DNA from: Plantago ovata | Taxonomy: Eukaryota; Streptophyta; Magnoliopsida; Lamiales; Plantaginaceae | Direction: 5' to 3' | NCBI GenBank assembly: GCA_028274465.1 | Contig: CM051457.1 | Span: forward strand, 33,205,313 to 33,269,312 | DNA: 64,000 nucleotides | Shown: in pieces, positions 12,091 through 21,500 of the stretch | How the letters are laid out: every line of letters starts with the position of its first letter | Numbering within the stretch: the first letter of the stretch is position 1 | Made by a program: the position numbers and the translations under genes | The notes under the pieces: model-generated | Told to the model about the DNA's origin: nothing | The model's database searches: none | Seen by the model: only the letters and a program-made list of their open reading frames with translations

Positions 12091-12800
12091 CTCTGTTTAG
12101 CAAAACTAGTTGATAAGCTAGTTGGAGCTGATAAGTTAGCTGGTAGCTGATAAACTAGCTAATAAGCTGACTGATAAGTGAGCTGATAAGCTAGCTGATT
12201 TTGGTGTACGTGTTTAGCGAATGAGCTGATAATCTAGCTGATTTTGATTTACGTGTTTAGTGAATGAGCTTATAAGTTAATTGATGAAATGACATAAAAG
12301 GGCATTCATATTATATTGTTATATTATTCATTCATTTTTCATATTTAATAATAATAATATATTATTATTATTATTATTTTAACATAACAATAGTAATATA
12401 TTTATGTTAAACTATTAATTAAATAATCATATTTCAAGTTATGAAGATGTATATGACAATAAATATAATAATAATAATAATATATTATTATTATTTTAAC
12501 ATAAAAATAATAATATATTTATGTCTAAACTATTAATTAAATAATCCGTTATTATTATTATTTTTATTATTATTAGGGGTATAATTGAAATATGAAAGAT
12601 GATAAGCTAGCTTATTAAAAAAATAAACTAACTTTACTAGCTTAAAAGATAAGCTAGCTGATAAGCTCCACGAGTTTATAAGCTCGCGTTCACGTAACAG
12701 ATTTATTTTTTCTGACAATAAGTCTCTTACGTGAACGCGAACTTATAAGCTCTTGAGCTTATAAGCTCTAAGCTAGCTGATAAGCTAACACTAAACAGAG
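12091..12800. mobile_element. 710-bp MITE with AGCTGATAAGCT internal repeats
   Basis: Perfect 10-bp inverted ends: CTCTGTTTAG at 12091-12100 and CTAAACAGAG at 12791-12800. Next to each end are many copies of GATAAGCTAGCTGATAAGCT-like units in both orientations, so the element can fold on itself. The centre is AT-rich (ATT/AAT runs). No target duplication was identified. It starts only 10 bp after the CACTA element ends. No coding sequence. Confidence 0.75.
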
Positions 12801-13028
12801 TCATAGTCATAGTTGGAGTTATAACATGTAAAAGTATGAGTAGAATAGTTAGATTTCACGATAAAAAAAAAGTATGGTCGTGTGTATTATATTAATGGGT
12901 TTTAGTGCACAAGACAAGATATGTGCAATTCACTTTAGTAACGTGAATTAATGGATCTACGAGAAAGTATATGCCAATTTGGTGGTTATAATAAAAGAAA
13001 ATTCAGACCTTTTCATAAATTACACTAA

Positions 13029-13882
13029 GGGCCTGATTGGTTGGGCATTTTTACATGTAAAGTGGCGTTGACCACCACAAAACCTCCCGATTGGTTTTTA
13101 TTTCTTGTGTACGTGAAAAATTCGGGCAGCTTGGGGATTGTGCAAATGTGAAAAAGATGCTGATTTTTACACTTGAAAAACCTCTCCCCCCCCCCCCCCC
13201 CCGCCCGTTTTGGTCCAAGCTCAGATGTGTTTTGGACAGCCCACCTGATAAGACGTATTAACCCCCAAAGTTCGGAACCAATTAAAAAAAATTTACATGC
13301 ATTATTGAACCAATAATGTACTAGCAAGCCATGCTTCTACTTTACTTAACATGAAAAGCATAATTAGTAAGGAATAATAAAGGATCATTGAGCGAATAAT
13401 ATATACGAGTACTTTTTTTTTACAAGTTATATATACGAGTACTATATTTTCTTTGTTTTTCACTTTTCTTTTTCCTTTCTTTTTTTTTTTCCAGTTCTAT
13501 GATCGTTATTACATGTTCTATAAAATTTTTGCTCTTCTTCAGCTGGATTGGTGTCAATTTCATAGGAATCGAGATCATTCAGGTATGCTTCATCTTCTGG
13601 CTGGTCACTGAGACTTGTTGGCCAAAATAAGGGTATTTCCATCCTTTTACGAGTTTGCAACACAACACCCAACAAAACACATTGTTCACTTAAGTACCAA
13701 ACAGAAGTTTTTGCATTTACTCCCTCAACTTTCTACATTTCTAAATAAGAACCAATCGATGGTTTTTACTTTTTTTGGTGGTCAAACTTGGCGTTTTTAC
13801 ATTAAATTGGTTCCGGGCAGGGAGGAGGTGTTTTGCACTCTTGTTGACTGTAAATGGAAAATGACATTTACCAATCGACACC
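13029..13882. mobile_element. 854-bp PIF/Harbinger-like element
   Basis: Flanked by TAA at 13026-13028 and 13883-13885. Left end GGGCCTGATTGGTTGGGC; right end, inverted, GGTGTCGATTGGTAAATG, sharing the core GATTGGT. A 3-bp TAA/TTA duplication and G-rich ends with ATTGGTT fit PIF/Harbinger MITEs. The ends resemble those of the 3.0-kb element at 14304-17301. It contains a poly-C run (near 13185-13202) and a coding-like stretch on the minus strand. Confidence 0.75.
13490..13675 (-). other. Coding-like stretch inside the 854-bp Harbinger element
   Basis: The minus frame from about 13650 reads RKRMEIPLFWPTSLSDQPED and then an acidic stretch ending NPAEEEQKFYRTCNNDH. Composition and codon use look like a genuine exon rather than random sequence. 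I do not recognise the parent gene. By analogy with the neighbouring element it could be a captured host-gene exon, but chance cannot be excluded. Confidence 0.4.
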
Positions 13883-14487
13883 TAACCTAAAGAAAGTATA
13901 TGTCATTTGGTGTTGTCAGTTGTCACAAGTACTAATCTATAATTAGAAGTTTGGTACGAAAATATCACTAGAAAACATTATTGAAACAAGTATCATCGTC
14001 AACTACAGGTGTTCGGGTCTCATTCAGACTGTGGTATTTTGTTAAATTGAAATGTTGATGTATTTGGGTCTCCTTTCTTCTTCTTCTTCTTTTTTTTTTG
14101 TAGAGAAAAATACTCGATCCTTAAACCTTATCGAAATTAAAAAATGGTACAATTGAGGGGGAGGTCGGTCCATAAGGATACCATTTTCCACATCCCTAAT
14201 GACTAAAGAAGCCATATGGTCAGCACACATGTTGGCTTTTCTACTAATCCAAACAAAACTTGTCTCCATGGCTTTTGTAAAAGCTCTCTGGAAACATCAA
14301 TTAGGGGGTGATTGGTTACTTTGTGTTTCCAAACACGGTCAATGGAGTTTTTTTTACATTCGGGGAGACCAAATGTAAAGTTTTGCAAATACATGTGTGT
14401 TTTGACTGAAGCATGTACTGATTGGTTGCTAAATTTGAATTGTGTTTATAAACACAAAATCCAATTTTAAAACACATCATGTTGATT

Positions 14488-14545
14488 GGTGCTGCTGGGG
14501 GAATTGCTACGGACAGTAACGGTGACTGGCTATGGGGATACGTCA
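14488..14545 (+). repeat. RNase H snippet inside the Pack element, inverted match to the host LINE
   Basis: 14488-14523 matches the reverse complement of 18068-18103 at 34 of 36 bases. It reads GAAGGIATDSNGDWLWGY on the plus strand, an RNase H motif of the same LINE type as the relic outside the element. It may have been copied from the flanking LINE, or captured independently from another LINE. Confidence 0.75.
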
Positions 14546-14661
14546 ACCAACTTCAAGAAACGGTTATTAAAGTTGCAAAAAACCCTCCGAGTTATATAAA
14601 AAGTCAGCACGAAAAATCCCCTACCGTTAAAGCTAACGGAGAGTGCACTACACTCGCCGTT

Positions 14662-14719
14662 AATCATGGCACGGCAACAACTGGGAACAATCTTCTTGGC
14701 TCCTGATGGAAGCTTGATC
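14662..14719 (-). pseudogene. Captured exon fragment of ribosomal protein L8 (uL2)
   Basis: The minus strand reads IKLPSGAKKIVPSCCRAMI, matching the conserved LPSG-KK-VPS-CRAM region of cytosolic 60S protein L8 (uL2 family). The usual Gly in PSGCRAM is Cys here. It is preceded by a pyrimidine-rich intron end with a TTTACAG acceptor at about 14720-14726, suggesting capture from genomic DNA rather than mRNA. The coding match stops at 14662. Too short to be functional. Confidence 0.75.
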
Positions 14720-15099
14720 CTGTAAAGGACACAAATCAATACAACATACACAAGGGCTGTATGAATGTTCACAACATATTCTGCAAGTGATCACTTAAAA
14801 TGTAATGTATGAATCTCAATAACTTACTGTCAACCACATGCCTTACCAAATCGATCATGATCCCTTAGCCTAAACAACAAATATCCTAGTAACACTGACA
14901 TAACATGAAATCATATACAGAGAAACTTGCAAATCATACTAAAGCACCACCAAACCATGGATACATAAATCTTGTGTTGAGCAAACAAATTGCAAGAACT
15001 GAAAATTTACTTGAGATGCAAACAAACAGCCTACGGAGTACATTGCTAATGAAATAATGGGCTACGAGACATGCAAAAAATGCCAAGAACAAATGGTAT

Positions 15100-15345
15100 A
15101 TATTTTCAAAAGCATTACACACAATACACGGTTACAGGTAAGCAACCCTCTATCTGCAAGGTACATGATACCTTGGAGTAATTTCCATAAATGTGGAGTA
15201 AGATCATCATCCATACCTGGATCAGAACCATGACTAGTTTCAGGATTATCTTCCACCTGATCATCACTATTGCTGCCTGCACGTTCAGATCAGATACCAA
15301 GTCCAACTTGGATTGCTCTTCCACAGATTCAGCGTAAGAATTTGT
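15100..15345 (-). other. Coding-like fragment of unknown origin inside the Pack element
   Basis: The minus strand reads NSYAESVEEQSKLDLVSDLN, then, across an apparent junction ending in GTGCAG, NSDDQVEDNPETSHGSDP and LTPHLWKLLQGIMYLADRG. The low stop density and acidic/polar composition suggest exon origin. I do not recognise the parent gene. Confidence 0.4.
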
Positions 15346-15872
15346 GACATCTCACCCTGTACATGCCGATTGCATTGACATGCAAACAACATGTTAATTT
15401 CCCTTCCTTATTAACGAAGGCTTCAAATATTATGTCGATCCTTAATGCAATGGTACATTGCTCGACAATATGATCATATGAGACAAGGTGATAGCTGTTA
15501 GCTGGGCTAACAAAAGGATTTACATGACAAATATACTCTAAAATCTAGAATATCTCCATATTTGCATAGTATTATTATTCAGGGGCCAGGTGTTTGCACC
15601 TGTGTTTAAATCGCCTACCACGGCTTCTACAGAGATGTTTCTTACATGTGCTTGGGGGTTCTAGTTAATTAGCTGTATAACTATTAGAACATGGTTAAGA
15701 CTAAAGGAGCTAAGTAAAAAGTCAAAAGAAGCTTATAAAGGCAACTTTTAGCAATAGTAGAGAATAACATAGTAGAATCCAATCTAAAAGAAAGTTCACC
15801 AGATTATACATAGTACTAGTACATGTCAAATATATGCAAACTACCATTCTACCAATAATAGACCGATAGCTC

Positions 15873-16012
15873 TGTGTTCTCAAACAGCCTTAAAACAATG
15901 TAGCCCATGTAATCAAGCTTCTTTGTATTATGCAAGCACTCTAATGCATTATCACAAACAAGACTAGATTCCCCTTGAAGAGATTCATCCAGGTTGCAAT
16001 AGCAAATACTTC
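15873..16012 (-). pseudogene. Probable captured exon of a VIP/PPIP5K-type inositol pyrophosphate kinase
   Basis: After an acceptor-like ATTGACAG at 16013-16020 the minus strand reads [20 protein letters not shown], then [20 protein letters not shown] and ENTELS, before a donor-like GTCTAT near 15873. From memory, the DYM-YIVLR-FENTE string fits the C-terminal part of plant VIH (diphosphoinositol pentakisphosphate kinase) proteins. No alignment was possible, so the identity is moderate. The intron-like borders on both sides again point to genomic capture. Confidence 0.5.
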
Positions 16013-16581
16013 CTGTCAATATAAATCAACTTAATAAGTTCCACTTTAGTGTGGTGATATATCAGAGAAAAGAAAATGTAATTCAAGACACTGCAATAAA
16101 TTCTGAGTCCATCAGTTATCTTTATAATGCAATTCTTCGTAGCACCCCAGAAGAAGGCAAATTAACACCAGAAACAAGATAGGCGTTATTTTAGTTTCCA
16201 ATTTTAAATGAACATAGAATAATCACAAGTAAACATGATGAACCATAACATGAGTTAACAAGGAGTAATACAGTATAAAACAATTTGACAAGATTTATGA
16301 ACTCATCTACTACAATTCTGAACCATACTGGTTTGTGGAAACCTCATCTAAATTTCTACATGAAATATCATATATATAAGAATCCATTTTCTTACAATTC
16401 TTCTCCTATTTAGGTAGTTAGATAAACACAACTCAATTTAAATCTACAATCTAAAGGCAGATAAGATAAGAAACATCACTGCAAACAACAAATAAAAAAT
16501 CAAGTGACTAATAAAATTGAGCTTAATTAATACCTCAACTCTCAAGGTCTAGCTTAATCTACAATCTAAACGAATCAAGTA

Positions 16582-16924
16582 CACAAGCTTGCTCTTATTG
16601 AACCTCTCCTCACAGGCTTGAATATCCTCTTCAGAGACACGTCGCTTGCTGAGATCGCTGTAGTCAGTCATGTAGCCTTCCTCCTTGTCGACAAGCAACA
16701 CCATGACGGGCTCAATACGGCCGACCTTGATGAGACTGTTGATACTCCTAATACGACGACGGGAGAGCTCAGAGAAGAGAATCATGCCCTCGATCGATGT
16801 TGTACTCGAAAAAGGCGACGTAAGCACCACTGTCGGCCATGCTCTTGACCTGAATCATGACGGCTTGGTCCACCTCAGGGTACCTTGCCTCGTACATACA
16901 GCACTCGAGTCTCGCTCCATTCAT
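16582..16924 (-). pseudogene. Captured 5' fragment of translation initiation factor eIF2-alpha
   Basis: The minus strand starts with an ATG at 16924 and reads ARLECCMYEARYPEVDQAVM, the S1-domain start of eIF2-alpha, then after a small alteration near 16800 [40 protein letters not shown] and [20 protein letters not shown] to KSKLVY. This is about the first third of the protein and includes the phosphorylation-loop region ([10 protein letters not shown]). Defects: a shift around YN-IEGMIL, and an insertion (TDYS) between GYM and DLSKRR. After 16582 the sequence departs from the family, possibly into an intron. Not functional as eIF2-alpha. Confidence 0.9.
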
Positions 16925-17475
16925 GCCATGGATTTTCCGGCCGGCACAAAAGCTAGGTTTCAAACCGGAGGAACAAAAAGAAACGACCAAAACAAGTGTG
17001 AAAATTTCTGCAGCTTCCCTGTTATACTGGCACATGACATCCATTGCCATTTTGTAATTCTGGAGTAGAAAGGAAGGTTAGTATAGTAATTGTAGGTGGG
17101 TGGTAAAAACACATCATATATCATATGATGGTGTGTTTCTAAATCGGAGCACCCCCCTAACATTTGTTTATACACCTGGTGTTGTGTTTTAAAAAGAATT
17201 CGGGCCAGCCCGGTGGCAGACACACCTTCATAAGCAACCATCATTGTGTTTCGTGCGGTCAACCATTAAATTTTGCAAAATACACCCAACCAATATGGGC
17301 CTTAGTCTACCCATGTCACTTTCTTCCTCAAAAGCTATCTCCCCTTTCATCATTTGGACAAGAACCAGAGAACCTGATTCAATTTCCACCTGCGGGTAAT
17401 GTCGCTCCCAGGCAGTTTCCAATCCATATCGGAGTGCTTCCAGCTCCACCTCCATGTCCGTCGGTGCTTGAAGGA

Positions 17476-18065
17476 GTAAACTACATAAAATCCACTTAAG
17501 TTATCAAAAAGTAGCATAAAATCTCCTGAGTTATCAATTTTGTAAAAAATTCTCCGAGTTATTGAAAAGTCGACACCACATAACCTAACTCATATTTCGT
17601 TAGTTCCACTTAAACACTGTTAGTCATATACTATTGCCCCCCCTCCCCCAACACAATTTTGTCCTTCTTTTCTAAAACGCGTCATAATTCATGTAATGTT
17701 GCATTTTCATTCTTGCATGTTTAAGTTTTATTATTATTTATTATTTATGATTCTTGGAATAGATGTTAACATTATTCATATAATTTAATTATGCGATGTT
17801 TAGTGATATTACCCCTACTCGTTAAGTGTAAATGTAGATAGTACTTGTTATTTAGGGGATACATGTTAATATCATTACTCCAATTTATACCAAGTCTAAA
17901 CGGTTGACAAATGTGATACTCGTGTGATAAAGTGTGATTAAATTTTAAAAGTCGATATGTAATATTTATTTTTCATCCATTGTTTTAAATTATTTACATT
18001 TTCTTCTTTATTGTTGGTTCAACGTTTTAACAAACATATTACACCAGTACACCATAAAGTTATAA
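17476..18065. mobile_element. Unclassified insertion within the RNase H relic
   Basis: About 590 bp of AT-rich sequence separates two adjoining parts of the LINE RNase H domain (SNGNY on one side, LQAPTDMEVE on the other), so it must be inserted or replaced. It contains a C-rich run near 17635-17650. Its ends (GTAAACTACATAAAATCC and, inverted, GTAATTATAACTTTATGGTG) are not clear inverted repeats and I found no target duplication. Confidence 0.5.
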
Positions 18066-18508
18066 TTACCGTTACTGGCTGTAGCAATTCCCCCAGCAGC
18101 ACCTTGATTCCTTGAGGTATGTAAGCTGCCATCGATGTTCAATTTAATCGAACCCGTTTCAACTTAGACCAGTTTCCCAAATCCATTTCCAGTTACCTGT
18201 ATTGGTTGAGAAATCATAGTAATGTTTGTGTATTGCTCTATAAGCTGACTGGCAAGTAAAATTGCCATCCCCTGTTTCATTCCATAATATTTTGTCCTCA
18301 ATATCATCCAATCTCACCTGTTGTCCCCAAGTCTCTGCCAGTTGCCTAATCACACGAACCATAGATTATCAATTGCATCGGTAATTCTCCATCTTCTTAT
18401 CTCTGTAGCTGTATTGAATTCAAATTGATATCTCTTGTTTGTGTTTGTTTGATTGATTGTTTAATTGATTTGGGCGTTTATTCAGTTGTACATTCAGGCG
18501 TCTGGAGA

Positions 18509-21500
18509 ATGGTTTGGTGCAATCACTGTGTTAAGAATATCACTCGGCCGGACTGTAGCGATGGTAAAACGTAGGGCTCTTACTTCCTTGCTTTAGTTGT
18601 GTGTGCTTAATTCAGTTCAATTTTGTTGCGTGTCGATTTTAGCGATTGAGAGACAGTTTGTTTTGAATTTTCTGTGTCAATTAATTAATTAATGTAGCAA
18701 CATTTTATGAAAACACGGTTGAGCTTATTGATGGATTGATATTTTTGTCATTTTTTGGATTGGAATAGATCCTGTACTCTGTGTGGTAGAGTTCTTCAGG
18801 AGGACAACTTCGCGCAGGAGCCTACCTTTATCAAGGGAGCAGGAGGACAGGTATGATCATACCTGTCTTTTTGGCAAGATATGGTGTGAATTGGATCTGC
18901 TAATTTTGGTTAATTTTGGTTCTTTTCGTGTGAGTGAAGCTTCTTCAATTTGATTTCCTATGTGCAGTGTTTATTCTTAAGTCTTCTGGACTGATTAGCT
19001 GTTTGTTGATGCGCACAGTCACAAAATTTTAAAAAGACGATTCGTGTCATCATAAAGATTTGTTTTTCACTGGATTTTTATTATTTCATTTTATATTTTG
19101 TTTATGATTATTGGTAACAAGCATAAAGGGCTCAGAAACCTAAAAGAAATGCTGTAAATTGGGGATTGGCTCTCCAAGTGAGAAATTGTCTTTGTTACTA
19201 TCATACCACATCTTGTGGCTCATATTTTTGCTGACGGTTTTGATTGTATGGTTAGTTTGTTGAGTTATGTCCCTGGAAAATGGCACAATAAACAATGCAC
19301 ATACGCGTTTGCCCATTGAGTGGAGACCTCTTGATTAAGATAGCGGATAGAAAGCAAAAGAAGACCTTAGTTCTTAATTATCATAAGTGATTTTTCTTTT
19401 AATAACATCCGTCATTGGGATAAAGATCTAGTGGTGGTTGCTTGTTCATTTCCATTTGTGCTAGTTTATATTCTTTAGTCATTGACTTCTATCCAACATC
19501 CATAGAGTCAAATGCAAGGAGTTTATGTAAAGAGCATCCAAGAAGTTTCACTTTCTCGCCAGAGGACACTGGATGAAGGTAAATCTAGTTGGTACTTCGT
19601 AATTTTAATATTTTGATGCATCATGTATTATATGGAAAGAACATTTTCATTTCACTGCCTGACTTTTTTTTAGATTAAAATATTTATTTAGTCTGGTATA
19701 AAACATGAAATTCTTTGGAGATTTTCTGTTGCTGTTATCTGCAATTTGTTTTGGGTTTGTAATGCTGAGCTATGTTAGTCAGAAATTGGTTACATATCCA
19801 AGTGTTGAACTTGGCCGTTTCATTAACACATTCACTTTTTGGCCCAAAAGAAAGTGTCAAGTGACATACACATGTCAGAGTGTTTGTGAAACAATGGTGA
19901 AATAATGAACTGTGAAGAGTCTGGTTAACATTGGTGAAATTACATTGGTTAATTCCTTTCTATGTGATGCAGCGCAGTACGGGATAGAAGATTTGATGAA
20001 TGCACTGGGGATCGATGGTGGTGATTCCATAACCACCACAGCAGTGAATTTTTACAGGGTAGACAACTCTATCACCAAACTTGTGAGGTCTCAATTGTTG
20101 ATTAAAAGTAAACTTGGTTAAGATTGTTTCTTTAACAGATGGCACTTGAGCGCAACTTTACTAGGGGACGTAGGAGAGAGTTAGTAGAATCTACTTGCCT
20201 ATACATGACATGCAGGTAAGAGGATGTATTTTGAATTTTTTATTTATTTATGTTTCTGAAAGTACTGTCAACCTTGCTCAATGAATGTAGTATGATACTT
20301 TTTTTTTTTTTGAAAAGATTAGCAATTACAGAAATACTTAACATTTGTCGTTAATTTCAATACAAAGTACTTGATGAGATCCAAAATGCAGATGTTCTTC
20401 CATTTTTCATTCTCTTTTGACCTACTGTGGAGTCTATTATGATATTCAAGAAAGTAAATTTTGGCTTATGTTTCGCCTTTCCCTTCAAAATCAGTACGTG
20501 GAGGATAGTGGCTTCAAGTTCAAACCATAAATCTTAATTCTAAGAGAAGATGTTCCATTTGTAGGAATTGAGTCATAGTTAGGGCACTCCAGAATCTGAA
20601 ATACAGCGAAAAGTTTGGTCCTTTATATTGAATATAATTGGTTTCAGCTGAAATTCTCGAATAGTCAACAATACCATTTTTTCATCAGTTTTCCATGGTT
20701 ATCTTTTTTCGTATACCTGATTTATGTAAAAGTAGGATTGGAGAGCATTAGAGTCAAATGTTGGATTCATTATTTTGAAAGACAGAGATTTTAGTAGGAT
20801 TAATATCAAGTGAAATTAATAGATGCATGCAAGTATTTGTTTCTGAAGATTTTTTAGTAAATGTCCATTGCAATCTATAAAAGATGGTATTCGTATTAAT
20901 GTGGCCAATTTCTCCACAACAATTGCTAAATACAAACTGAGCTGCCTATTCGGTTGCTCCATTTTAAGCATACTGGAAAAATATGTATTTAGTTCATGCT
21001 TAACCACCATATCAATTTCTCTATGATCAGAAGTTTATGTACTATTTTGAACTGGCTAAAAATAGAATGTAGTGTGTATTCTAATGCACGATGAACCTCC
21101 ATGCATCGCATTTGACTTTATCCTTTTCTTTTCCATTTAACAGGGTGAATAAAAAGCCATATCTACTCATTGACTTTTCAGAACATCTGAGGATAAACGT
21201 GTACGTGAAATATCTTACTTTGAGAATGTTGATGCATATATGTTGTATTAAGTTATGTTTTTTCTATAATTTTTACTTGTTATTGCATTACTTTCACATT
21301 TATGTATTTTAGCAAGACGGAGTTTACCTGTTACTTTCCGGAAGCATTTTACGAGCAATGATTCATGTTTGATTTGTATGGGTATAAATATTAATAAAAT
21401 TGTAATTGGTGATAAGTATGAGAAAGAGTGATAAAGAAGGAGAGGGAAATAATAAAGAATCGAGAAGTGGAATGAAAACTTTTCATGTTTGGAGTGAGGA

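Larger units (their letters stand above)
14304..17301 (-). mobile_element. 3.0-kb Harbinger-like element carrying captured host-gene fragments (Pack-type)
   Basis: 2998 bp flanked by TTA at 14301-14303 and 17302-17304. Left end GGGGGTGATTGGTTACTTTG; right end, inverted, GGCCCATATTGGTTGGGTG, i.e. imperfect inverted ends sharing ATTGGTT, as in PIF/Harbinger elements. Removing the element plus one TTA restores a continuous minus-strand RNase H frame (GRL then IDVSRELL), which supports these borders. Inside are fragments of ribosomal protein L8 (14662-14719), a probable inositol pyrophosphate kinase (15873-16012) and eIF2-alpha (16582-16924), all minus strand, plus an RNase H snippet. No transposase was found, so it would depend on one supplied elsewhere. 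Confidence 0.85.
14074..18370 (-). mobile_element. Minus-strand LINE relic, split by later insertions
   Basis: On the minus strand, from right to left: a zf-RVT segment (18362-18180, ILWNETGDGNFTCQSAYRAI), the start of an RNase H domain (about 18170-18066, IKLNIDGSLHTSRNQGAAGG), its middle (17475-17305, MEVELEALRYGLETAW), and its end (14300-14100, FVWISRKANMCADHMASLV), followed by an A-tail that appears as poly-T near 14080-14100. The gaps are two later insertions, at about 17476-18065 and at 14304-17301. Stops and a frameshift (near 14260) show it is dead. Its 5' end lies about 140 bp upstream of the BRF1 start codon. Confidence 0.85.

Noticed and set aside
14479-14706. 75-codon plus-strand gene
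   Set aside because: It is an RNase H snippet of LINE origin running into antisense L8 sequence; not a gene.
16549-16924. A functional eIF2-alpha gene
   Set aside because: Only about the first third is present, with a frame disruption and an insertion, and it lies inside a transposon.
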